This document shows, piece by piece, positions 1 to 5,595 of a DNA stretch of 14,321 nt (positions are counted from its first letter, which is position 1; each line of letters begins with the position of its first letter). The notes below the pieces were generated by a model. It searched no databases. It was not told the origin of the DNA and was given only the letters and a program-made list of their open reading frames with translations. Source of the DNA: an uncultured Lewinella sp. (GTDB lineage Bacteria > Bacteroidota > Bacteroidia > Chitinophagales > Saprospiraceae); NCBI GenBank assembly GCA_938021455.1, contig CALIGP010000369.1:1-14321 (forward strand), in the 5' to 3' direction. The position numbers were made by a program, and so were the translations under genes.

Positions 1-497
1 CGATCTCCGAAGGAAAGGTCCTCCATTTCGATGCCAGCCAGGTAGAGGTAGCCGACGTTACGGTTCTGCAATTGGCCATATACGTAACCTTGCTCACTGG
101 AAGAGTCGATTACCTCCAGGTGCCGGTCAAGAATGAGGGGAAGGCTGAATTCGGCCTCCGTGCGTTCGTCGTCTTCGGAGTTACCCGCAAAAAAATCCTG
201 CCCGGGCCAGTAGACGAAGGTATGGGAGTCGTCCAGGTATTCTACCATCTGACGGTAGACTTCAAACAGCTCTTCGTCGGTGGTTTGGGGGGTGACTTGC
301 GGGCGAAACTCCGTGTAGATGCTGTCCCAATCCCAGCCACGAGCCGTAAACAGGCCGTAGTGTTGGTCGAAGTCATTCCAGAATATCTCGAAGTTGTTTT
401 CGGGGTCATTGGCTTCGTCTTCGCCGAGAACAAGGCGTTGGCAGCCGGTGAAAGCTATGAGTAAAAGGAGTAGAGAGGGGAAAAGGAAATGGTTCAT
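1..497 (-). CDS. S41-family (tail-specific protease type) peptidase lipoprotein, N-terminal part
   Basis: The frame is open from ATG at 497 down to the left edge (165 codons, no stop), so only the N-terminus is present. Residues 1-19 form a lipoprotein signal: a hydrophobic run ending in a lipobox, FTGC, with Cys19 as the lipidated residue, so an envelope-anchored product is expected. Residues about 35-95 (FEIFWNDFDQHYGLF, then GWDWDSIYTEFRPQV, then DEELFEV...LDDSHTFVY) resemble the helical N-terminal region that precedes the PDZ and catalytic domains in Bacteroidota S41/tricorn-core-like peptidases. The catalytic Ser/Lys part lies outside the window. The start is 5 bp after the stop of the upstream barrel-like gene, so the two are probably co-transcribed. 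The family is assigned from this N-terminal pattern only; the class is fairly sure, the substrate unknown. Confidence 0.72.
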   Translation of the reverse strand, partial: MNHFLFPSLLLLLIAFTGCQRLVLGEDEANDPENNFEIFWNDFDQHYGLFTARGWDWDSIYTEFRPQVTPQTTDEELFEVYRQMVEYLDDSHTFVYWPGQDFFAGNSEDDERTEAEFSLPLILDRHLEVIDSSSEQGYVYGQLQNRNVGYLYLAGIEMEDLSFGD

Positions 498-502
498 GGG
501 GC

Positions 503-1300
503 TTAAAATTTCAGGGTGGAAGAAAGGGAGAAGGTGTTGTCCAAAATCCGAACGGGGTCTATCCGTTTGGTCGCGAAATAGGAAAGGTCGTAGCGAGCGG
601 TCGTTGACCAGCGTTGCCCGAAATCATAAGTCCAGGCTGCGCTGGCGCGCAGGGCGGTAAAAGTGCCCAGGGTGACCCAGTCTCCGCGGGTGACGATCTT
701 GGGGATGTTGTCGGCATTGTCGACGATAAATTTGTCCCAGCCCGTGTAAGGCGGGCGGGAGAGTAGGCCGAAGACGGGAAGCGAGACTTCCGTACTTAGC
801 CGGTGCCGATCGCCCGTTTTCCAGTCGGTGGCCAAGGCTGCTTCCAGGGCGTGTAAGCCGTAGAAGGTGACCGCCTCGGAGCCATCGTAGAGCGAAAGGT
901 CAACGGTGGAACGGTACTTCACGCCCAGCCAACTCCTTCGGTCGTTCGTAGCCTGACCGACCTTGCGGAGATAACCGATACTGAGGTCAATTTGATAGCG
1001 TTCTGGCTTGGGGTGACGCTCGTAGTCCGTCGGGTGCTTTAGGCTGCCGAGGCCGAGGGCAAGGCCGCCGGTCCAACGGTGGCCACCGGCCGTTATCCGG
1101 CCATAACTCAGTCCGAAGCGGGTACCGCTGCTTTTGTAGTTGAGGGTACTGTAGTTCCGGTCCCGGAAGTAGCCATTATTGAGCCCAATGGTAAGCGTTA
1201 ATTGGTTTTGATATGGCGGCGTGACGTCCGCCATGCTCTGGGCACTGATCGCCGTGAAGGATAAAAGGCCGAGAGCGAGGAAAAAATATTTCAATTTCAT
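503..1300 (-). CDS. Predicted outer-membrane beta-barrel-like protein, hypothetical
   Basis: A 265-residue protein with a clear Sec signal peptide (MKLKYFFLALGLLSFTAISA, cleavage about residue 20-21). The rest consists of short alternating hydrophobic/polar stretches rich in Tyr, Trp, Gly and Thr (for example LTLTIGLNNGYF, TRFGLSYGRITAGG, ERYQIDLSIGYLRKV, WSTTARYDLSYFA), and the protein ends in Phe (STLKF). This is the usual look of a small outer-membrane beta-barrel with a terminal aromatic residue. I do not recognise a named family. It is followed after 5 bp by the S41 peptidase lipoprotein, so the pair probably forms an operon. The 110-bp upstream gap carries one copy of the dispersed 17-bp word. 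A role as a porin-like or structural envelope protein is inference. Confidence 0.6.
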   Translation of the reverse strand: MKLKYFFLALGLLSFTAISAQSMADVTPPYQNQLTLTIGLNNGYFRDRNYSTLNYKSSGTRFGLSYGRITAGGHRWTGGLALGLGSLKHPTDYERHPKPERYQIDLSIGYLRKVGQATNDRRSWLGVKYRSTVDLSLYDGSEAVTFYGLHALEAALATDWKTGDRHRLSTEVSLPVFGLLSRPPYTGWDKFIVDNADNIPKIVTRGDWVTLGTFTALRASAAWTYDFGQRWSTTARYDLSYFATKRIDPVRILDNTFSLSSTLKF

Positions 1301-1346
1301 AAGGTGGCTTTGAGGGTGAAGTAGCTTTGCTCCACAAACATCCTAC

Positions 1347-1363
1347 TGCACCTGCGTCCGCGC
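1347..1363 (-). repeat. Dispersed 17-bp word, copy 1 (intergenic)
   Basis: The minus strand reads GCGCGGACGCAGGTGCA, directly preceded by T8 (plus-strand A8 at 1364-1371). It lies in the 110-bp gap between the AraC gene and the barrel-protein gene, 47 bp before the latter's ATG. Identical over 17 bases to copies 2 and 4. Confidence 0.8.
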
Positions 1364-1410
1364 AAAAAAAAGAGCCGGTCGCTTGTCCTGAATCCTTAGA
1401 ACGTGAGAAA

Positions 1411-2508
1411 TCAGGACGTTTTTCGCTGTTTTCTGTACGCACCCGGTGTAACTCCCGCCGCTTCTTTAAAACCTTTATAAAAAGCACTGCGAGACCTGAA
1501 CCCTGCCTCCAGGCCGATGGCCTCCAGCGAATACCGGTCAAAATCCGCTGATGACAGCAACCGTTTGGCCTCCTCGATCCGGTAGCCATTCACGTAGTCC
1601 GCAAATGGCTGCCCAATCTGGGTTGACATGATCTGTGACAGATACCCTTCGCTGATCCCCAGGTGATCCGCCACCACCTGCCGCCCGAGATCGGGGTTGC
1701 GGAAAAGAAACTCCTCATCCATCAGACGGTGGAGAGCAGGGGAGTAGTCGTTGCCCGTCCCCGCTATGACCGGGACTTTTTTCGTCATAGCCTCACCCCG
1801 CAAAGCCATGATCTCCGCCCGTTCATCTACAATCCTAAGCCGGTAAACACCAGCGTAGGCCATGTACCAACAAAATAGCGATAGGACGATCCAAATGGCA
1901 GAAAATGGATCTTCCATCTCCGTGCGTGCCTCTACGTAATCAGAGAGAAACCATACTACGAGCACAACGATCATCGCGATACTGAAGCGCATCAGCCACT
2001 GACGTTTTTCTCTTGGAGCAGAGGTGTTTACCCGGGCAATGATGAAGGCCCAGATGACCAGCGCAATATTCCACCAAAGCGCTAGTGAATCCAGCAAGGC
2101 ATCGTAAAATTGGTAGAAAGGGTTTTCTTCCTTAACGGGTAGCAGGTATAGATCAAAAACGAAATCGCCGTCGAAAATCAGGTCTATGATCAAAAAGAAA
2201 AAGAAAGGAGCGTAGAGCCATTTGATCCACTTCGCCTGCTGGTCGGGGTGGTTTAGCACTCCGAGATAATAACGAAAGAGCATGACGGGAATGAGAAATT
2301 CTATCATTAAGGACCAAATCCAGTCAGGCCAGAAAAGGTCCCATTCCTGCCAGCCGAGTAGCGTCATGCCGCTTAGTAGCAGCATGAAATAAGCCAGGTA
2401 ATTATTGGTTTTGCTGCGTAGCGCGGGAGAAAAACGAATGGCCAGTCCGAGAAAAACACCCTGCAGTACACTGGCTAGGATGAAGAGGTCGGAGAGGCTG
2501 AGTGTCAT
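1411..2508 (-). CDS. Membrane-bound AraC-family transcriptional regulator (7TM-HTH)
   Basis: A 365-residue protein. The N-terminal two thirds hold seven hydrophobic segments at about residues 7-26, 36-53, 60-82, 95-113, 138-160, 171-190 and 201-223, giving a 7TM sensor-like region. After a cytoplasmic linker (VYRLRIVDERAEIMALRGEA), residues about 260-361 form an AraC-type DNA-binding domain with both helix-turn-helix units: VVADHLGISEGYLSQIM and SLEAIGLEAGFRSRSAFYKGFK, then the usual end GVTPGAYR. This architecture is common in Bacteroidota, where a membrane signal is coupled to transcription; the ligand cannot be told from sequence. It precedes the barrel-protein/S41 pair on the same strand by 110 bp, so it may regulate them or itself. 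The ATG at 2508 fits the first membrane segment. A promoter-like box ends 6 bp before the start (see 2514-2521). Confidence 0.9.
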   Translation of the reverse strand: MTLSLSDLFILASVLQGVFLGLAIRFSPALRSKTNNYLAYFMLLLSGMTLLGWQEWDLFWPDWIWSLMIEFLIPVMLFRYYLGVLNHPDQQAKWIKWLYAPFFFFLIIDLIFDGDFVFDLYLLPVKEENPFYQFYDALLDSLALWWNIALVIWAFIIARVNTSAPREKRQWLMRFSIAMIVVLVVWFLSDYVEARTEMEDPFSAIWIVLSLFCWYMAYAGVYRLRIVDERAEIMALRGEAMTKKVPVIAGTGNDYSPALHRLMDEEFLFRNPDLGRQVVADHLGISEGYLSQIMSTQIGQPFADYVNGYRIEEAKRLLSSADFDRYSLEAIGLEAGFRSRSAFYKGFKEAAGVTPGAYRKQRKTS

Positions 2509-2513
2509 GACGG

Positions 2514-2521
2514 CAAAGGTA
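2514..2521 (-). promoter_or_regulatory. Putative Bacteroidota -7 box (TACCTTTG) just upstream of the AraC gene
   Basis: On the minus strand the bases read TACCTTTG, a match to the Bacteroidota sigma-A -7 element TAnnTTTG, only 5 bp before the ATG at 2508. No clear -33 TTG element is seen at the usual distance. Transcription from this box would start at or next to the start codon, giving a leaderless or very short-leader mRNA. The surrounding 11-mer AAAGGTAGCGG (plus strand, 2515-2525) recurs upstream of the next gene at 3809-3819. Confidence 0.35.
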
Positions 2522-2578
2522 GCGGATGGTCGTTAGTCATAAGGACGATGGACCGAAGCTACGCGTTGCGTTAGTCTA

Positions 2579-3784
2579 TTAATATTTTAGGTTGGTCATT
2601 TTTTCAGCGGACATCCTGGGCAGTGCTTTCATCTCCTGCCGGATGAAGGCGCCGAAGCCTTCCCGGTCAACACCCAACTTGTCTTGCAATAAGGCGAAGT
2701 AAGCCTCTTCGTCTCGCCCGGAGGATAAGGCGTCGAAAAGGCCCTGCATTCCTTCTTTCTCGTGAATCAGGTACATCAGGTAACCTCCGATGGCGTAGCG
2801 AAAATCAGTGGTGTATTCGCCGTTGGGGATGTCTGTTTCCAGCGCCTTCAGATCATCAAGCGCGTAATCGGGATCATCCGCCAGAAAAGCCTTGAGCTTT
2901 TGCCAGTGCCATTCGATGTAGTAGCCGGTGCTTCCGCCCAGGAAGGCCGCAATACCTTCGTCTACCCAGGCGTGATGTTGCCGGCCGAAGCCCGCGAAGG
3001 TGTAAAGATGGACGAGTTCGTGCGGGTAGTAGGCAGAGTTGTTACCCGCGTAGAGGACTTTGTTACGGGTGTCCGCCAGGCCGCCGGTGGGGACGGCATT
3101 CATGCTGTACGGGGAAAACTCCAGGCCATACAGGATGGCCAAATCATTGGTGTTATTAGCCACCACATAATCGAAAGAGAGTGGCGCGGTATTAAATTTT
3201 TTCGCTACTTCCTGGTTGTAAGCCGCCATCTTTTTCGCTTCTTCCTCCTGGAAATCATGCTCTGGGTGAATGAGATATTTAATGCTATCAACCTGCCGGA
3301 CTTCATAACGGCCCTGGTAATATTCGGTTGCTCCGAAGAAGGAATATCCTTCGCCATCTTCCCGGGCAAATACCGAGGCGATGTAGGAAAGAGAGAGCTG
3401 TCCGGTAGAATCGTCTACTTCGGAATACATGGTTTTTAACTGGTAAATCCCTTCTTCCTTCGGCTGCACTCCCAGAATATTGCACTGTATTGGCCGTTGG
3501 GCCCGCCGGGCATTATACAGGTAGAAAAGGAGATTTACGTAGGCGAAATCCGGTCGCTCATAAATGGTACTCGACCAGTAATCATTTGGCTGGCCGTAGT
3601 GGCGAGGGTTTTCGAGGTAAGCCTTCCAATGATCAGTTATGGCCACGGAATAATCTTCTTCTGCGTTGTCTACGTTGGCGTTTACGTAGTAAGTTATCCA
3701 AGGGGATTCCTCGGGTAGCGTCGGTGTTTGGCCGGAGCAAGAAAGCAAGGTGCAGGAAAGGATCAGGGAAAAGAACGGGCGCAT
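2579..3784 (-). CDS. Lipoprotein zinc metallopeptidase of the gluzincin type (HELVH)
   Basis: A 401-residue protein starting with a lipoprotein signal (MRPFFSLILSCTLLSC) with lipobox LLSC and Cys16. The zinc site is explicit: HELVH at residues 255-259 (HExxH, Glu256 as general base), followed by WVDEGIAAF at 273-281, whose Glu276 fits the third zinc ligand of gluzincins (the 'peptidase MA' pattern). The N-terminal half (about 25-245) is not recognisable and may be a substrate or structural domain. It probably sits on the periplasmic or outer face of the envelope. It is a stand-alone gene, 70 bp upstream of the AraC gene and 64 bp downstream of argF', with no clear functional link to either. 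Substrate and exact family are unknown; the peptidase class is well supported. Confidence 0.85.
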   Translation of the reverse strand: MRPFFSLILSCTLLSCSGQTPTLPEESPWITYYVNANVDNAEEDYSVAITDHWKAYLENPRHYGQPNDYWSSTIYERPDFAYVNLLFYLYNARRAQRPIQCNILGVQPKEEGIYQLKTMYSEVDDSTGQLSLSYIASVFAREDGEGYSFFGATEYYQGRYEVRQVDSIKYLIHPEHDFQEEEAKKMAAYNQEVAKKFNTAPLSFDYVVANNTNDLAILYGLEFSPYSMNAVPTGGLADTRNKVLYAGNNSAYYPHELVHLYTFAGFGRQHHAWVDEGIAAFLGGSTGYYIEWHWQKLKAFLADDPDYALDDLKALETDIPNGEYTTDFRYAIGGYLMYLIHEKEGMQGLFDALSSGRDEEAYFALLQDKLGVDREGFGAFIRQEMKALPRMSAEKMTNLKY

Positions 3785-3808
3785 GATGCAGGGGCATAGT
3801 TGGCCAGT

Positions 3809-3819
3809 AAAGGTAGCGG
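3809..3819 (-). promoter_or_regulatory. Promoter-like AAAGGTAGCGG element upstream of the metallopeptidase gene
   Basis: The minus-strand reading CCGCTACCTTT lies 25 bp before the ATG at 3784 and is identical over 11 bases to the element before the AraC gene (2515-2525). It contains TACCTTTA, one base off the TAnnTTTG -7 consensus. Low confidence, because no -33 element is seen. Confidence 0.3.
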
Positions 3820-3848
3820 GAGGGTAGGTTACGCTGGGTTAATTAACC

Positions 3849-4784
3849 TTAAAGCATGCTGCTCAGTACCGCCTGCGCAGCCCACGTCCGGTTATTTGCT
3901 TGCTGTAAGACGAGCGAATTCGGACTCTCGATTACGGCGTCACTGACGACTACGTTTCGGCGTACGGGCAGGCAGTGCATAAAGAAAGCGTCGTTGGTGA
4001 GGGCCATCTTTTGCTCATCGATAATCCAATCGGGGAGATCTGCGGTGGCGCCGTAGTCGTCGTAGGCCGACCAGTTTTTGGCGTAGATGAAGTCGGCCCC
4101 GGCGAAGGCTTCGGCCTGGTTGTGGCTAACGATGTTTTTGGGCGCGAACGCGGGTGCCAGGTCAAATCCCTTTGGATTAGCAATGGTGAGGTCCACCTCT
4201 CCCCAGGCCTGCATCCATTCGGCAAAACTGTTGGCCACGCACTGTGGCAAGCGCCGCGGATGCGGCGCCCAGGTGAGCACGACCTTGGGCCGGGTAGTCC
4301 GCCGATGCTCGGAAATCGTCAGGCAATCCGTCAGGCTTTGTAGCGGATGGCGGGTGGCGGACTCCATACTGATGACGGGTACGGAGGCATACTTCACGAA
4401 GGCCTTCATGATGCGGTCGGCGTAGTCCGCCTCCCGGTCCGTGAGGGTAGGGAAGGAGCGGACGCAGAGTACGTCGCAATACTGGCTTAGTACTCCTGCC
4501 GCCTCGCGTACGTGCTCGGCGGTGTTGGCGTTCATGATGGTGCCGTCTTCAAATTCGATGCCCCAGCCGCCAGATGCGTCGTAGGTAATCACGTCAGCGC
4601 CTAGCTGCCGGGCAGCTTTTTCGGTGCTCATCCGGGTCCGTAGGCTGGAGTTGAAGAAGAGGTTGATGACCATCTTCTGCCGGCCAAGATGGCTGCTGGC
4701 GAAGGGGGCTGCCTTGTGGGCCGCCGCTTTAGCGATGAGCGCGTTGATGTCGGGGACGTCGGAGACGGAGAGGAATTGTTTCAT
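3849..4784 (-). CDS. argF': N-acyl-L-ornithine carbamoyltransferase (acetyl- or succinyl-ornithine type)
   Basis: A 311-residue enzyme that transfers the carbamoyl group of carbamoyl phosphate to an N-acylated ornithine, the Bacteroidota/Xanthomonas variant of the arginine pathway. Carbamoyl-phosphate binding motifs are intact: FFNSSLRTR (43-51), ATRHPLQSLTD (143-153) and FMHCLPVRRN (268-277). The TWAPHPRRLPQ stretch (171-181) and YAKNWSAY (234-241) are typical of the acyl-ornithine subfamily, not of ordinary OTCase. At the position recalled to decide acyl specificity (Pro90 in the Bacteroides fragilis succinyl enzyme, Glu92 in the Xanthomonas acetyl enzyme) this protein has Ala89 (NTAEH), so the substrate cannot be assigned from that residue. 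The gene stands apart from argG/C/D, beyond a plus-strand gene and the ABM gene, with composite repeat A ending 16 bp before its ATG. Confidence 0.93.
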   Translation of the reverse strand: MKQFLSVSDVPDINALIAKAAAHKAAPFASSHLGRQKMVINLFFNSSLRTRMSTEKAARQLGADVITYDASGGWGIEFEDGTIMNANTAEHVREAAGVLSQYCDVLCVRSFPTLTDREADYADRIMKAFVKYASVPVISMESATRHPLQSLTDCLTISEHRRTTRPKVVLTWAPHPRRLPQCVANSFAEWMQAWGEVDLTIANPKGFDLAPAFAPKNIVSHNQAEAFAGADFIYAKNWSAYDDYGATADLPDWIIDEQKMALTNDAFFMHCLPVRRNVVVSDAVIESPNSLVLQQANNRTWAAQAVLSSML

Positions 4785-4800
4785 GGTAGGCTTTTCTTAC

Positions 4801-4926
4801 CCCGGATTACGCCGCTGCTTCATCCGGGGCTAAGGATGTTTGATCCTTACGGGATCGTGTGTGTTTGAAAACGCGTTGCGTTTTCTAAAACCCCTCTCCT
4901 CCGGAGAGGGGTTGGGGAGAGGTTTT
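4801..4926. repeat. Composite palindromic repeat, copy A (four successive hairpins)
   Basis: It fills most of the 142-bp gap between the ABM stop and the argF' start. In order it contains four inverted repeats: CCCGGAT...ATCCGGG (4801-4828), GATCC...GGATC (4842-4856), AAAACGC-GTT-GCGTTTT (4868-4884) and CCCCTCTCC-TCC-GGAGAGGGG (4890-4910), then TTGGGGAGAGGTTTT. The same four units in the same order recur at 11395-11525. By hand count 66 of the last 76 bases are identical between copies. The minus-strand end of the repeat directly abuts the TGA stop of the ABM gene (4927-4929). Confidence 0.85.
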
Positions 4927-5232
4927 TCATTCGCGCAAGTTACCCCGGCCCATCAAATAATACCTCACCTCCGGAAGCTGATCATAAAACGGATGCAGCA
5001 GCCGCGACCACTCCTGGTATTCCGGGCTTTTCCGGAAGCCCTCCGTGTGATGCTCTTTGGTTTCCCATTCGATGAGCAGTAAAAACTGTCCCGGATGATC
5101 CAGTGATGGTAGCAGGCGACAGGATTTACAGCCGGGCTGACATTGCACCTGCGTCCGCGCCTCTTCGAATGCCTGCTGATAGGATTCGATTAAGCCCGGG
5201 GCAATCTTTATCTCAACGTGTTCGAGTACCAT
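4927..5232 (-). CDS. Antibiotic biosynthesis monooxygenase (ABM)-family protein
   Basis: A 101-residue single-domain protein of the dimeric ferredoxin-like ABM fold: MVLEHVEIKIAPGL (first strand), a helix through residue 30, PGCKSCRLL, then the characteristic FLLLIEWETKEHHTEGFRKS and SPEYQEWSRLLHPFYD. Members include heme- or quinol-type monooxygenases and many of unknown role; no cofactor site can be claimed here. Unusual points are a cysteine cluster (Cys31, Cys35, Cys38) and a copy of the dispersed 17-bp word read as ARTQVQ at residues 25-30. The stop codon abuts composite repeat A, so the last residues (NLRE) are just outside it. It lies between argF' and a divergent secreted beta-helix gene; a link to arginine synthesis is not evident. 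Family assignment is fairly sure, reaction unknown. Confidence 0.82.
   Translation of the reverse strand: MVLEHVEIKIAPGLIESYQQAFEEARTQVQCQPGCKSCRLLPSLDHPGQFLLLIEWETKEHHTEGFRKSPEYQEWSRLLHPFYDQLPEVRYYLMGRGNLRE
5144..5160 (-). repeat. Dispersed 17-bp word, copy 2 (inside the ABM gene)
   Basis: The minus strand reads GCGCGGACGCAGGTGCA in the coding direction, frame GCG CGG ACG CAG GTG CA, giving residues ARTQVQ at 25-30. No T-tract adjoins this copy. Confidence 0.8.
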
Positions 5233-5595
5233 GGTAGAAAATTTGAAGAAGGAGCAATGTTGAACGGAAATTCACAATTTTGTGTACAAAATTGGCTGCA
5301 AAGTAGAAATTTGTCCTGCTACAATCGATTGTGCCTCCCGAATATTTGGAAGATTGAAAGTTAGCGCCATAAGTTAGTTGTGAGCGAAAGCAAAAACCTT
5401 CGTAATGGTACACATTTTTGGTGCTAAGTGGAGGGACGTTTTTGCTCGTTTTTTACAACTGGAATTTTCTATTTCATCCAGTCATAAATAGCATTATGTG
5501 GTGATTTTTCCCCGCTTTTCAGGGGCGTTTTACCGAGTGATTTGGATGAATTTTGTAAACCATCTTTTTTAAAACCAACTTTTAACTCGTCTATC
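5233..5595. promoter_or_regulatory. Divergent intergenic region with two palindromes (5275-5294 and 5321-5332)
   Basis: This 363-bp A/T-rich region separates the ABM gene (minus) from the beta-helix gene (plus) and must hold both promoters. It contains a perfect 20-bp palindrome around a GT centre, CAATTTTGTGTACAAAATTG (5275-5294), and a perfect 12-bp palindrome, ACAATCGATTGT (5321-5332). Their centres are 42 bp apart, about four helical turns, which is operator-like. Between them a minus-strand TACTTTG (5299-5305) is a one-base-short version of the Bacteroidota -7 box, facing the ABM gene, with a TTG 16 bp upstream. For the plus-strand gene no convincing box was seen. A small CCCC...GGGG hairpin at 5510-5525 lies in its leader. 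Confidence 0.45.

Noticed and set aside
72..464. Plus-strand open frame of 130 codons at the left edge
   Set aside because: It is the antisense shadow of the S41-type lipoprotein, which has a proper lipobox and family pattern and is merely cut by the edge.
1322..1329. Plus-strand TAGCTTTG, an exact -7 box match
   Set aside because: No plus-strand gene follows it; only antisense sequence of the AraC gene lies downstream, and no -33 element is at the right distance.
1327..1589. Short frames across the AraC-barrel gap on both strands
   Set aside because: They are composed of the dispersed word with its A-tract and the antisense or shifted frame of the AraC end.
2762..3439. Plus-strand open frame of 225 codons
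   Set aside because: It is antisense to the metallopeptidase gene with its intact HELVH and WVDEG motifs, and has no signal peptide or domain of its own.
3837..3848. 12-bp palindrome GGTTAATTAACC right after argF' as an operator
   Set aside because: It directly follows the stop codon, is A/T-rich and carries stops in all frames; it is more likely a chance sequence at a gene end.
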